NCBI RefSeq assembly: GCF_958298935.1
Contig: NC_084930.1
Span: 20,992,001-21,056,000 of the forward strand
Reading direction: 5' to 3'
Length of the DNA stretch: 64,000 bases
From: Phragmites australis
Taxonomy: Eukaryota; Streptophyta; Magnoliopsida; Poales; Poaceae
Under the pieces are notes generated by a model. The model was given only the letters and a program-made list of their open reading frames with translations. It was not told the DNA's origin and did not search any database. Made by a program: the position numbers and the translations under genes. Shown piece by piece: positions 35,999 through 48,531 of this stretch. Positions within the stretch are counted from its first letter, which is position 1. Each line of letters begins with the position of its first letter.

Positions 35999-36680
35999 TT
36001 GGATCCAATGAATCCATTAACCCCTATGTTAATCAGGTCAGGACCCTATTCAATGCGGCGAGATGGTCAATGTAACTCCACTTCTCAAAGGAACATGCAT
36101 GATAGTCCTCCCTCACCTCCTCCTAAAGAATCCGATGGAGGTTGCAAGCTTTTGTACATGAGCTTCGATCAATACAGTGGCTTGAGAAGTTCTAGGCAGA
36201 CCCGATCCAGAAGTATGATGGGAAGATCAACCCCCAATGAGTGGTTACAGATCTATACCATGGTTATTCGAGCAGCAGGTGGCGACAACAAGGTAATTGC
36301 CAATTATCTACTAACTGTGCTCGATGGACCTGCCAGGTCCTGGTTGTTGAACCTCTCTACTAACTCGATCCGATCATGGGTCAAATTGAAGGCTCAGTTT
36401 ATAGTCAACTTCCAAGGCACATTTGAGTGCCCAGGAACAGAGAATGATCTCTATTAGCTAAACCAGGGAGAGGACGAGTCACTCCGAGATTTTATTCGTC
36501 AGTCCAGCTACAAGCATAATACGATCTCGGACATCTCTGATGAGTCAGTCATCATCACCTTCAAGCGAGGTGTCCAAGACACAAATCTGCTCAAGAAGAT
36601 GGCTACTCAGAAGATTCGCACGATCAAAGAGCTCTTTGAGTTGGCTAACAAGTGTGCAAAGAGAGCATAAGCCTAGGTAT
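35999..36680 (+). pseudogene. Degenerate gypsy gag (34632 element)
   Basis: The open frame 35999-36457 and its continuation contain WLQIYTMVIRAAGGDNKVIA, LDGPARSWLLNLSTNSIRSW and LKAQFIVNFQGTFECPGTEN; after a TAG, QGEDESLRDFIRQSSY, SVIITFKRGVQD and TIKELFELANKCAKR. This is the Retrotrans_gag core of Tat-type elements (ARSWL...SWxxLxxxFxxNFxG). A leader frame at 35180-35560 just upstream has no recognised domain. No intact CCHC knuckle was seen. Confidence 0.78.
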
Positions 36681-37129
36681 ATGATAAGAACCCTCAATTT
36701 GGCAAGGACATCCTGAGTCCTCAAAGAACGGGGAAAGAAAAAAACCCGATGACAAGCATAAGAGTCTAGATATGACCATACCCGCAGTCGACAGGAGTAA
36801 GTCGCGCAACACTGGAGATAACAAAGGCCTGGTGTCCTGTTCATCGGATCAGCCAACACGACTTTGACGAATGTCATGCCATAAAAAAGAAGGTTGATGA
36901 AAAGCTCAAGGCCGTTGTTATTGAGCATAACAACAAACAGGTCAAGCGGAACATTAACGGTGACGAGCCCGAATTCCACAAGGTCGACCAAAGTCTAGCA
37001 CACATCTTCGAAGGATCTGCCACGTATGAATCTAAGAGGCAGTACAAGGCGGTCAAACGAGAGGTCAGTTTGGCTATGACTGGGCCTACTCGATACATCA
37101 AGTGGTTAGATGTTTCAATCACTTTCAAT

Positions 37130-37510
37130 CAAGTTGATCATCCAGTTGCAATTCCACACCTTGATCAATACCCGGTCGTGGTACAACTGACTATCCTCAA
37201 CATCAAAGTTTCTTGAACCTTGGTCGACAGGGGTAGTTTGCTTAACCTCATCTTCGCCAAGACCCTTGACATAATGAGGATTCAGATGTTGGAGCTTAAG
37301 ACAGAAGTCAAGCCTTTCCATGGCATAACCCCCAACTCATCGACCATGCCCCTAGGCCAGATCGAGTTGCCAGTTACATTTGGCATGCCCGACAACTTCC
37401 ATACATATAAGCTTACCTTCGATGTCATAGACTTTGAGACGGTGTACAACATGATCCTGGGCCACCCAATGCTAGGTAAGTTTATGGCAGTGGTGCACTA
37501 TGCGTACTAG
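37130..37510 (+). pseudogene. Degenerate gypsy aspartic protease (34632 element)
   Basis: Reads HNLKV-like approach, then TLVDRGSLLNLIFAKTLD with the catalytic Asp, but the usual Asp-Gly-Gly-Ser is Asp-Arg-Gly-Ser. It ends ETVYNMILGHPMLGKFMAV, the C-terminal ILG motif of gypsy proteases. A stop (TGA) precedes the catalytic loop. Confidence 0.75.
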
Positions 37511-37859
37511 ATACTCATGTCCTGGGTCCCAAAGGAATCATAACTGTTAGAGGAGATCAGTGTGCAACAGTCAAATGTGACAAGTAGAGCCTAGACATGG
37601 TCGAACACCTTAGTCGAGCGGCAACCACTTCTAAGGGTGTGGACTCCAAGCATCAGAAGCATCAAGCCACCATTGAGATCAAGGACTCCAAGCTTGTAAG
37701 TCTTACTGATACTTCCAAGTCCAACGATGCAGCCAAGGGTGAGACCAGCGACGACACTGACAACAAAAGGGCTGATGGTGGCATCAAGGGAATACCCCTT
37801 GACTTGTCTAAACCAGCCAAGATGGTCAAAATTGGGGCTAACCCCGACCCTAAATAGGA

Positions 37860-38810
37860 ACTCAAGCTTATCACTTTCGTCCAGGCAAACCAAGACGTGT
37901 TTCTGTGGCAACCGTCTGATATGCCTGGAGTCCCTAGGGAGATTAAGCATTGACTAGTTCTTAAGCCCGACTCCGAACCTGTGCTACAGAAGCAGTGAAG
38001 ATTTGCGAAGGATAGGATGCAAGCTATCCAGGAGGAGGTTGGCAAACTACTAAAGGTGAGCTTTATTCGAGAGGTTCGTCATCCTACAAGGCTGACGAAT
38101 CTCGTCCTTGTCAAGAATGGCAATGGCAAATGGACGATGTGCGTTGACTTCACCAACCTCAACAAAGCTTCTCCCAAGGATCTTTTCCCTCTTCCTCGCA
38201 TCGACTAGATCATCGACTCTATGGCAGGTTGTGCATTACTATGTTTTCTACATGCCTATTCGGGGTATCACCAAATTAGCATGGGAATAGAGGATGAGGA
38301 AACAACTGCTTTTACCACTCCTTTCGGTATATTCTGCTATGTAAAGATGTCTTTTGATTTAAAAAAACGCTGGTGCTACCTTTCAACTGTGTATTCAGAA
38401 CAGTTTACAGCCCCAATTGGGTGCGATGTAGAAGTGTATGTTGATGATATTGTAGTCAAGTCCAGAATTGAAGATGCATTGATTGTCGATCTCAAGGAAA
38501 CATTTGATAACCTCAGAAAGTATTGTATGATGCTTAATCATGAAAAATGCACGTTCAGCATTCCGTCAGGCAAGTTTCTCAGGTTTCTGGTGTCAAGTCG
38601 AGGCATTGAGGCCAATCCTGGCAAAATCAAAGCTCTTGACCAGATGTGGTCACCTATAACACTGAAAGAAGCTCAAAAATTAACAAGATGCATTGCAGCT
38701 CTTAGTCAATTCATCTCTAAGATGGGCAAGTTAGGCAAGCCTTTCTTCAAGCTGCTAAAGAAACACGACCAGTTTCAGTGGACAGAAGAAGCAGAGCGCA
38801 CCTTCTAGGA
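37860..38810 (+). pseudogene. Degenerate gypsy reverse transcriptase (34632 element)
   Basis: Begins with NQDVFLWQPSDMPGVPREIK, then MQAIQEEVGKLLKVSFIREV, LVLVKNGNGKWTMCVDFTNL, KASPKDLFPLPRID, GYHQISMGIEDEETTAFTTP, and the catalytic EVYVDDIVVKS (38431-38463), then LNHEKCTFSIPSGKFLRF. All palm motifs are recognisable, including YVDD. Stops at RID*IIDS and two TGA codons upstream, plus a frame slip before the YVDD motif (where the conserved GLKNAGATYQ segment should be), disable it. It made cDNA from genomic RNA in the particle. Confidence 0.85.
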
Positions 38811-38811
38811 T

Positions 38812-39736
38812 TTGAAAAGATATTTATCATCTTCATTAATTCTTACACCACCTTATGAAAAAGAAGAGCTCTTTTTGTACATTGCAGTTACCCCACAAAT
38901 TGTAAGCACGGTCCTGGTGGTCAAAAAGGGAAAGCCCCATGACAAATGCCAAGGTCCAGAAACATGTTTACTATGTGAACGAAGTCCTACACGACGCTAA
39001 GTTACGATACCCACAAGTGCAAAAGTTGCTATATGCAATCTTGACGTCTTCCCGGAAGCTACGATACTATTTTCAAGCACACAAGATCACTGTTGTGATG
39101 ACGTGTCTGCTGAAGAATGTCATACACAATAGGGAGGCTACTAGATGTTTCACGTAGTGGGCGGTCGAACTCAATGAGCTTGACACCGGATATGTGCCAC
39201 GCACAAGTATGAAGTCAGGAGTGCTAGCGGAATTCATCGCCGAATGGACAAGCATTGAAGAAACAAGGCCAAGTGTGATCGAAGACCACCGGATGCTCTT
39301 CTTCGATGGATTGCTCATGCTTCATGGCTCGGGAGCTGGCATTGTACTTAAATTTCCAATGGACAATAAACTCAGGTATGTTGTTCAATTTCATTTTAAA
39401 GCTTCCAACAATGTAGCAGAATATGAGGGACTGGTAAATGGTCTCCGTATAGCTGAGTCACTTGGAATCAGGCGATTTCTCGGGAAAAGGGACTCACAGC
39501 TAGACGTAAACCAAGTACAAAAGGACTACCAGTTCTCGGACGAGAACACGACAGCTTACTTGAACGAGGTACGAAAGCTCAAGCAAAAGTTCGAGGGGTT
39601 AGAAGTAACGCACATCAGGAGGAGTGACAACTCCAGTGCGAATGAACTTGCTAGACTCGCTTCTTCTCGAGCTCCAATACCCACAGGAGTCTTTGTTGAG
39701 AAATTCCTGAAACCATCTGTCCTGACCGTTCGGTGA
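38812..39736 (+). pseudogene. Dual RNase H region: gypsy RH plus archaeal-type RH
   Basis: The first part (38812-39160) reads [50 protein letters not shown] and [20 protein letters not shown], the RT-connection/RNase H region. The second (39290-39736) reads MLFFDGLLMLHGSGAGIVL, FHFKASNNVAEYEGLVNGLR and SSANELARLASSRA, a second RNase H of the archaeal/plant type. Its conserved DGS is Asp-Gly-Leu here, so it would be impaired. Carrying two RNase H domains is a defining trait of Tat-lineage elements. Confidence 0.75.
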
Positions 39737-39832
39737 ACGGATGCTACCCAACTCGACTAGCAGTCTAGTCAAGTTAGTGAGGAAGAACTTGCAGACATAG
39801 ATGTTGCACTACTCAAACATGAACCGACTTAG

Positions 39833-40980
39833 ATGACTCTATACCAAGCCTATCTTGAAGATCAAGACATCCCCGATGATGATGTGTTTGCAAAAAAAAT
39901 TGCTCATAAGTTCAAGCTCTATACTTTGGTAAATGGCAAGCTCTACCGAAAGGAGAGTAAAGGAATCTTGATGAAGTGCATCATGCAGGAAGAGGGCAAT
40001 AAAATATTACCCTATATCCATGGAGGCATGTGTGGTAATCATGCATCTTCTCCCATCTTGGTCAGAAAAGCTTTTCGCCAAGGATTCTTTTGGCCAACTA
40101 CCCTCCAGGATGCTTCCGAGCTAGTCAAAAAGTGTGAGAGCTGCCAATTTTTTGGATTGCAGACCACTTGACCAGTCCAAGCTCTGCAAACTATTCCTCT
40201 TTCTTAGCCTTTCTTCGTCTAGGGCTTGGATATCCTTGGATCGTTCCCAAGGGCCTAAGGTGGTTATAAGTTCCTATTCGTGGCTATCGACACGTTCACT
40301 AAGTGGATCGAGATCAAACCCGTGGGAAAGATAACCGCAGAAGTGGCTAAGAAGTTCATAAGGAGTATAATTACTCGATTTAGTATTCTGCATTGGATAA
40401 TCACGGATAACAACAGTTTAGAAGTGGGATCACTGCATTTTGTGAAGAATTTGCCATCAAAACCTGTTTCACCTCAGTAACTCACCCACAAAGTTAAGGT
40501 CAAGTTGAACGTGCTAATGGTATAGTCTTGCAGGGCAACAAAACTCAGGTCTTCGATAGGCTAAATGCTTACTCAAAAGGCTGGGTGAAAGAAATTCCCT
40601 CGGTGCTATAGGCCATTCGTACTTTGACTAACATGGCCACTAGTGAAACTCCATTCTTCTTAGTTTATGGAGCAAAGGCATTGCTCCTGACTGAGTTGCA
40701 GTTCGAATCACCGCGAGTGGAAAGTTACTCGAAGGAAGGGCAAGAGCAGTTATGACGACATCAATTTACTCGAGGAGTATTGTGATCGAGCATCTATTCG
40801 AGCGGCTACGTATCAACAAGCATTGCGTAGGCATCATAGTAAAAAGATTCAGCCCAGGAAACTCACTGTTGTAGATCTTGTCCTACGAAAGATGCAGAAA
40901 CAGGCTAGGTGCCATAAGTTATCACCTAAGTGGGAAGGACCCTATATGGTGCTCAAAGTTACCCGACCTGGATAAGTGTA
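39833..40980 (+). pseudogene. Degenerate gypsy integrase (34632 element)
   Basis: The zinc-binding N-terminus is present: IHGGMCGNHASSPILVRKAF, GFFWPTTLQDASELVKKCES and CQFFG (HHCC pattern). The catalytic core reads FLFVAIDTFTKWIEIKPVG and RFSILHWIITDN, then a degenerate stretch with HQVN-like and AIRTLTNMATSETPFFLVYG sequence and VDLVLRKMQKQARCHKLSPK near the C-terminus. Several stops (TAG, TAA) interrupt the region 40170-40270 and a frameshift follows about 40480. No chromodomain is seen, as expected for Tat elements. Confidence 0.8.
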
Positions 40981-41099
40981 GCTATCTACTCTAGACGGTG
41001 ACATTCTCGAGCACGCATGAAATATCGACCAACTCCAAAAGTTTCATTTATAGAAAAGGGAAATTACAGGTAAGTCAATTACATTTGATTTGATTAACT

Positions 41100-44000
41100 A
41101 CTCAATTACATACTTTTTCTTTTCCATCTAACTTACGTGGCTAGTGCAAAGTTGATAGAAAGTATTCGCCTAGCTCTTGCAAACAATGCAGGTCCTACTC
41201 CCCCCTTGAACGAGTCGAGGAATCTTCTATACTCATCCCTCGAACGGCAGGTGATCACGCCGGGGACTAGATGTCGACCAGCGTAAGGGCCAGGGAGAGT
41301 GGCCGAGGCGAAGATCCTGCTGGAGCTGCTGATCAGCGTTGATGATGTCGAGTGGCCCTCCGTAGGGCGTGAAGGCAATCTGGCGGTTATTGATGGGAAG
41401 ACGGCCACACTTTCTCTAACACCGGAAGTTTGAAGGCTCCATCGTCGAAGACCTTGTTGGTGACCTGGTCAATGAACTCATCAAGATCACCACCATCTTC
41501 ATCTCCCTCCTGCGTGGCTTGTATCGTTGACTCCTATGTTGCTCATTTTGCGACGTCAGTGTCAAGGAAACACCGGAGGTGGTGGGTGAAGGGTCGATGA
41601 CCTCCGATGAATATTCTGTTCTTTCTCCTCTTAGGCTTTTCGATAGATTCCTCCTCATTGGAAGAAATAATGATGACACCCGGAGGAACCATGGCGAGGG
41701 GCCTTAGGGTGAGAAATCAAATCTCTTCACTTTCTAGACGGGCTTGAGAGGCGACGATAGAGTGAAGGCCATGGCTTTAAGCTCTACAAGTTCTACTGGG
41801 TGTGTGGGAAATGGAAGGAGACGAGGTGAAAAACCAACGGCCTTAGTTTTCTCTCTATTTATAGTCATGGAAACAGGTCGCACTATACACATGGAGCTAT
41901 CAAGATCCGATGTCACTAGGCATGAGAGCAAGGCCACCTCGGTCGTGCGGCACGTCTGGCGGAAGTTGAGGCACCGCTGAGATGTTGTGACTTGTCCAAT
42001 ATCTGCAAAGAGGGGTGCGTGGTCATTATTGCACATCAAATCAAAGGCTATGGTGAAAATGAGCACAAATGGGAGTGAGTTTTTAATGCTCACCTACCCG
42101 GCTATTCAAATACACCTGATGACCATAACATGATCTCAACCACCTACTCGGGGGCTAGAGTCATCAAGTATGTGGTCGAGAGATGGAAGTCAATGCTTAT
42201 GCTCTACTCTCCACTTGATCTAGTTATTGAGTGGAAAGTCGGGGGCTACATCATACTTTCTTGGTGTTTCTTACTTCACTTTCTGTTTATGCTCCACTTT
42301 CTACTCGTATTCAATCATGGAGCGAAGTGACAAGGGACACGTCAAGTATATTTTGGTGCATAAGCTCTACTCTGTGCCTTGATTATCACATTAAACAGAG
42401 AGTCAGGGGCTACATCGTATATTTTCGATGCTACAGCTTTACTCTTTACTCGATACAATCATCAAGTAGATAGACGAGGGCTAAAACACTATACACTTTC
42501 AATAACACATGTATGTTCCTTTCTACTCTTAGATGGGTAATCTTCTCCTCGACCATAGAGTCGGGGACTACATAATAATACCATATTTTTTGTAAATTGT
42601 GTATGTCTTTTGCAAAAGTTTATCTGGCTTTGCATCGACTGCTTTGGATAAGAGCTAGTAGAGGCATATGTTGGGTTGATGATGGATAACTACACCTAAT
42701 AAAGCATAACGGCACAAGAGATTGTCAGATATCTCACACCTAATGGCTAAAAAAGGTTCTAAAGTTCTAGTCAATCTCATGTGTGTTCTCTATCGAGATC
42801 ATGTCCGTATGCTAGTCAAGTGCGCAAGTCAGTGAAAGTTTGCAAAAGGCCATCATGTTTTCTATTTTTAGTTTTACACTAAGTCTTTTCCTTAATCTTG
42901 TGGTTACCTCGAGTAGTAACTCGAGAGCCATACATCTAACAATTTGTCTAGTCAAGTTTTATATATGGACATATATTCGATAGGTCAGTCGATTATGAGG
43001 ATGATCATAACATTTGCTAGTCAATTTTGCATCTACTACTGTTAACTCTATTTCATCGATAAGGAAATAGCAAGCAGTAGCACATTTATCGAACAAGCAA
43101 AATAATAGCGTTGTTCACAAACATCCCCAAATTACGGATCCAGTTCTAAATGTTTCAAGTCAGGAACTGTGGACCATAAGTTAGAAGGGCTACCCTCGCT
43201 TTCATAGTTAGATAGGTTGAAGCCTAAAGACTAGATGAAGGCAGGGATCAGAGGTTTGACATTTCCCATAATTTGTCCTACCTCCTCTGTAGAGCATCTG
43301 AAACCCACCGTCACCATTGAGGTGTTAAGATTTGGGTCGTAACTATTGAGGAGACCAAGCATCATTTTGGCACTGATGGAAGCCGACTGGGTCATGCAGT
43401 CGAAGGTCTACTCCCTCAGCTCTTAGAGTGCTGCAACCACAATATCATGAATGGCGATCGTGGCATCTCGATTAGTCTCTGTCTTATTTAAAGCATCGGC
43501 TACTGCATCTCAATCAGTCTCTGTTTTCTTCAAAGTCTCAACCATTGCATCTCGATCAGCTTTTGCCTTATCTTAAGCATATTTGAGCCTCTTCTGATAC
43601 TTTTCCTTCTCCATGGAGGACCCACGATCTAGAGGAACAAACAATAAAATTTATCATTAGTTGACCAATGCAATAATCACATATTAGTGATCAAGGAGTA
43701 AACTAACCATCAATTGTCCTTTGTCGAGCAGCTAGCTCGCTATCTTTCTCTTCAAGAGCCTTCTAATAGCTTATGGGGTCAATTGACAGAAGTTGAGACT
43801 TCACCGCTGCTACCTGATCATAGATAGCCTCGATATGAGACTTCATTGTTCCCTAGAGATCGACAATAGAGCTCCAGGTTCGTTGAGCTTTGAGCTTGTT
43901 GTGGGAATGTCTACAAGAGGTTGTTCTACTTGAGAAGGCGGTGGTAGAGCAACTGTGGAAGATAGGTTCGGTTGGATGATCAAACCAATTTCAATCTGTT

Positions 44001-44853
44001 CTTTGGACTTCTCCAAAATTGGCAAGCTACAAGAAATGGGATTAGGAACACATAGAAGGATGCAGATCAATACAAATACTTGAATCAAACATTTTGGCAA
44101 CTGGGATGAGTGCCTTGACTTTTGATTTCTATCTCTTGATTACTATCTTCATCGTCGTATTGGCAGTAGGGTTCAGTTGCGCAGGAGGGATGATCAGGGG
44201 ATCGGATGAAGCCAAGGTCACCAGTACCTACAAGAAACCAGCCCATAATGATTCATCATCATTCTAGACTTATCAAACCAATGCTCAGAAGAATAGCCAA
44301 TGTAAGGGAGATGACTCGCTAAGAGTTACCTCATTTACCGAGTCATCATGCGTGTCGGTTGCGTGAAGAGGCAATCAAAAGGGAGTTCCAGATGTTCCCT
44401 GTCAAAGGACCACTCATACCAATCGGGTGTCAGCAAGTGAGTACTCGATAACCAGAATAGAAAATACTTAATTATTTAATAACTTGATGTCGGTACCAGT
44501 TGGCTTCCTCTCCAAGAGTGCTTAAGGAGCTCCGGATCATGTAGCGGAACAAATGATGAGGACGATCTCTTTGATCGAAGAGACCCCTTGGCCCCTTCAT
44601 CGACTAGTATTTTCCCCTTGTCGTCGGCGCCAAAGGAGGAAGAGCCATCAAGCTCATGGACCTCGGTCATAAGGATGTGTTATTGATGGAGAATTGGAGC
44701 TTGTTATAAGAAAAATTAGTCAGGATGATTAAGTAGCAATTAGCACTACTTTCTTACTCGAGAATCCCCACCTCTGTTCAAGGATTCGAACAGGAGTAAG
44801 GTTGAATAGAGCACTCTTAAGCTTTGTTGGAGAAGAGCTTGTTCAATCGAGTT
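41100..44853 (-). other. 3' internal region with antisense frames, left part
   Basis: Between integrase and the nested gag-only element. Minus-strand open fragments at 41133-41408, 41416-41679, 41734-42093, 43843-44100 and 44476-44670 have the Ser/Arg- and Glu/Lys-rich make-up of the decayed antisense ORF of Tat elements. The part after the nested element (49943 onward) continues it. Near 43445-43575 a repeat encodes a coiled-coil-like segment. Confidence 0.45.
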
Positions 44854-45682
44854 TGATGAGGGCACGCCCGATCTTCCGAAAGGTAATATGATAAGTCGAT
44901 TGGTGCAGTTTCGACGTTGATGATCCAAAGGCTCCTCTCAAAACAGATCAAGAACCCTCGCAACCACTACACCACTACTTCATGGTTATCAATCGTGCCA
45001 AGACGTAGTTGACCTCGCCAAGAAGGCATTTCCTGCAAGCGAATCGAGAACACAAGCAAGAACAGGTAGATGCAATCTGAATATTGCTAATTACCAATGA
45101 AGCACTCGAGTTTGGGGTTCAACAAACCGATAAAAGGTGAAATTGTATTAAACAGAATAATCTAACCTAAACCCAAGCCTAAACTATGACGACTACTGAG
45201 GAGTTCGACCTAGGGTTGTGCAACCATGGAGAGAGGCATGCACAACCTGGACTCTGACTCCGACACGATTACAAAACCCGGTAAGGTTCAAAACGGTGAC
45301 GCAACACCTTATTCCTTTGACTCTGACCAAACTATAAGTAATATTTGTCCAAGCTCATATCCCAAAAAGGGCTTATTGTAAGCTTTCCAGAATGTCCAAG
45401 ATTGCCTAAAACGGACTTCGTATGAGAGAGTTAGACCCGTTTTACTGACGTGATGTCCTGGAACTCGACTTCGACCACGACCACGACCACAACTAGAGCT
45501 CAGCCTTGAGTCTAGGTAGACTTAGCCTTTGAGTGATGACGTCCAGGAGGGGTTGTGATGTTTCTCCCACATTCCTAAAAATAACACAAAACTTAGTAGT
45601 ACTCTATTCTTTTACGAAGAAAATATAAACAATAAGGGGCGAATTCACCTTGTGTGTATTCGAGGGAGCTGTGCCCTTATCA
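44854..45682 (-). repeat. Left (3') LTR of the gag-only element
   Basis: Plus-strand ends TGATGAGGGCACGCCC and GCTGTGCCCTTATCA. Lacks a roughly 22-bp TATATATAAGGGGCG-containing segment present in the right LTR near 49420. Confidence 0.9.
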
Positions 45683-46747
45683 TCCTCCCCTTGTTTACAA
45701 CAAACCGTCCTTGGTTTGCATATAGCATTATCTTGCCCATAAATTTCTACACAAAGTAAAATACGCAAGAAACTCTCATTATGCAATATCATAAGTTCTT
45801 TATCAAACAATTCTAATTCTCTTTGAAACGATTGTACCTGATCATCATTGGTCATAGTAAACATCATTGGTACAATGTAGGCATGTATCACTTCTTTCTC
45901 CCTTTCTTTAAAAGAAGTGATATTTTCTTGCTCCCCTTCTTTAAAAGAAGTGCCATTGCATGGTAACCTAGTAACAATTTGTATCTTATGTATAAAGAAA
46001 GGTGAAGCAATGGTTGTGATGCATGGTAGCATCCAACAACACTCCCATTCCTGTGAAATGCTTAGTGGATTGCAAATAGAACTAGAAAACCTTGACATGA
46101 CAATAATATTGCAGTTTCAGTCCTCTAAATGTTCACTTTGTGGCACAATAATAGGAGGTTTCAGATTTGAACAAATATAAACTCGATGAAGCATATACTC
46201 TAATTTGTCATTGTACTTGCCAATAACATGAAAAGTATTATGTGACAAGCATGGAAAGTTAGAATTAAGTTTTAATTGCTCCTCGAACATCAAATTCAAT
46301 ATAACCTAAAATATTTAGGGAAGATAGCAATTTCAGCTCTTCTTGCTCACTAGCAATGAATTGAACATGTTTAATTTCAGAACAAGTACTCATTTGTAAA
46401 ACAGAATTAACATGTTCATGCACAAGTTGTGGTTGTGATATAAGTAAAGCATTACTATACAACTCTTCTTTATCACAAGGAACAACAAGCAAATCATCAT
46501 GTGACAAAGGTAAATCAGCAATAGGATCCACTAATGATTGCTCTACAATAGCATGGGTAGTGGGCAATTTCAGCACATCAAAATATTCCTCACCTAGTGT
46601 GAGTGTAACACCTTTTTCATTACTTTTGTTCTCTATCTCAGCTGATATATGTGCATTAGCATTCATACCTTGTTGTAACAAGCATGATGCGGCAACTTTC
46701 TCCTCTTCCTTGCTCTTCTTCTCATTTTCCTTCTTTGGTTTGTTCAC
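45604..46747 (-). other. Polar open frames downstream of truncated gag
   Basis: Two minus-strand open frames, 46265-46747 (160 codons; Lys/Glu-rich start, then acidic and hydrophobic patches such as DPIADLPLSHDDLLVVPCDK) and 45604-46098 (reaches into the 3' LTR). No known domain recognised. They occupy the place where pol should be. Comparable noncoding-like or orphan frames occur in other gag-only grass elements, but I cannot assign a function. Confidence 0.4.
45683..45696 (-). other. Polypurine tract of the gag-only element
   Basis: On the minus strand AAACAAGGGGAGGA abuts the 3' LTR start TGATAAGGGC. It is the primer for plus-strand cDNA synthesis and fixes the element's orientation. Confidence 0.8.
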
Positions 46748-46911
46748 ATTTTCTGTGGGAGGAGATGTAGCAGTGGTGGTATGGCTCTAAAGCAACTTCT
46801 TCTTCTCTTCATCCATTACTTGGTTGATTTTCTTATTCTGCAAAAGGTTAGTGACAGCAAAAAGCAAAGAGCTAGATATATCCTCAATTGAAACTAATGC
46901 ATCTGTACACT

Positions 46912-47837
46912 TCAAGTTATCGCATGGCAACTCATTATCATAAATTTCATCAAGATCAGATTTAGTGGTAAAAACATAACACATCCTTGCTGATTTTTAG
47001 TCGGGCAAATAGAATTAAATGATGACTTGATGGTCATGCCCTTCTCTCCCCCTTGAAGCAAAGCCATCCTTGGGTTTGAACAAGTATGAAGCACTTCTTT
47101 CCTCCTGTTCACAACAATAGTTTTGTTGTCCTTGTTCTCGTGACAATTTTCATCTACAGATCTATTGTCTTGGTTTAAGTGCTGCACTTTTTTATGCAAG
47201 TCATGTTTAAAAGAGGGCGGAACAAATCTTTTGTGCATAGCAACCTTTAAAATATCCCATGTAGTAGGTTCTATTCATCGATGCATACTCTATTCCACCA
47301 AATGATGGCAAAACCTTTGAATTCACTAGTGGCATGCCTAAATCTATGCACTTCAGGAACTAAATGTTCATTAAATTTCTGTTCTACCGTCATCTCCCAA
47401 TTTAGATATTTTTCAGCATCATAAGCACCCGCAAAAGATGGTATGGTAAACTTGACTTTAACAAATGGATCTTCATTAACATGTGCATTAAGTTGCTCAA
47501 AATTATTACCTCTCAAACCTTGACGGTTCAAGTATAATCAGTTCCTTGGTCATGCATCAAATACATCGTGGTTGCGCATCTCATTATCATCGACAACCTT
47601 ATGTTCATGGACCGCAACTCGAGGATACACATGCCCTTTGTTCGGTGAGTTGACCAACCGATCAAAGTGTGTATTGAGCATTGCAATACTATCATTTAGT
47701 TGCCACAACGTATCATTTATTTCCACAAGCTTCGTGTCGATGGATTCATTAATAGTTTGCTGATGATCATCCAACACCATTGTGAGCTCTTCCTTCAAAC
47801 ACACTCTTTCGCATCTACCATGGTTAGTAGCAAACAA
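46912..47837 (-). pseudogene. Truncated gypsy gag of the nested element
   Basis: Minus-strand segments in order: 47550-47837 (LVEINDTLWQLNDSIAMLN, a Gag N-terminal helix region); 47271-47531 (VKFTIPSFAGAYDAEKYLNW, EMTVEQKFNEHLVPEVHRFR, FAIIWWNRV), the Retrotrans_gag core; and, after a frameshift near 47270, PTTWDILKVAMHKRFVPPSF, HDLHKKVQHLNQDNRSVDE. Typical Gag continues with a YYQEL motif, but here the sequence switches to unrelated NCHENKDNKTIVVNRRKEV. The zinc knuckle and all of pol are absent. Confidence 0.8.
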
Positions 47838-48269
47838 GAGACAACAAAAACTTATTATCCCTATCGACTACTAGGTGGTGGAGTTTGAAGTGGAATCACT
47901 CACTCTCAAGCATCTTACCACGCTCTTGCAAGTGTTCTTACCATATACAGTAGTTGGCATAACTGGTGGCTAGTTCATGATACCTTATCGAGTGCGAGTG
48001 AGGTAGTTGCAAGGGAGGATACTGTTTTGATTGAGAGAAGGTGTAGCTTGGACATGTAATATTTAGTAGCAAGGAATAGCAATAATTGAAATTAGATTAG
48101 CAAAGCTGAATAAAAGTCCACAATACTCGTCACAGTTATTGGTCCAAACACGTTCCTAGAACTAGCTCAAGCAAGCTGAAAACTATAACAGACACCAGCA
48201 CAATGGAACAAAATTCGCAATGCAAACTGATTCCTTTTTTTTAATTCTCTCTTTTTTGCACTCTTTGCT

Positions 48270-48271
<2 letters not shown>

Positions 48272-48329
<58 letters not shown>
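48272..48329. repeat. (TC)n microsatellite
   Basis: About 58 bases of uninterrupted CT dinucleotides in the leader of the gag-only element. A second short CT run is at 48461-48478. Confidence 0.95.
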
Positions 48330-48333
<4 letters not shown>

Positions 48334-48531
48334 TTCTTGCTTTTTTTTTTTTGCGAATGTGACACAAACTCAAAACTCTTCTACTGACTTTTCTAAGTCA
48401 AAAGAGGTATATGGGTCCAAACTTTTTCTAGAGAGCAGGGTATAAAGGTAATAAAGAGATTCTCTCTCTCTCTCTCTGAACTCTGGCTACCTCTGTTTCG
48501 GCTATGGTGGTCGGATCTGAGAAGGTGGGCG

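Noticed and set aside
48167..48373. Minus-strand frame encoding a long Arg-Glu alternating stretch
   Set aside because: Produced by the CT microsatellite at 48272-48329, not a real protein.
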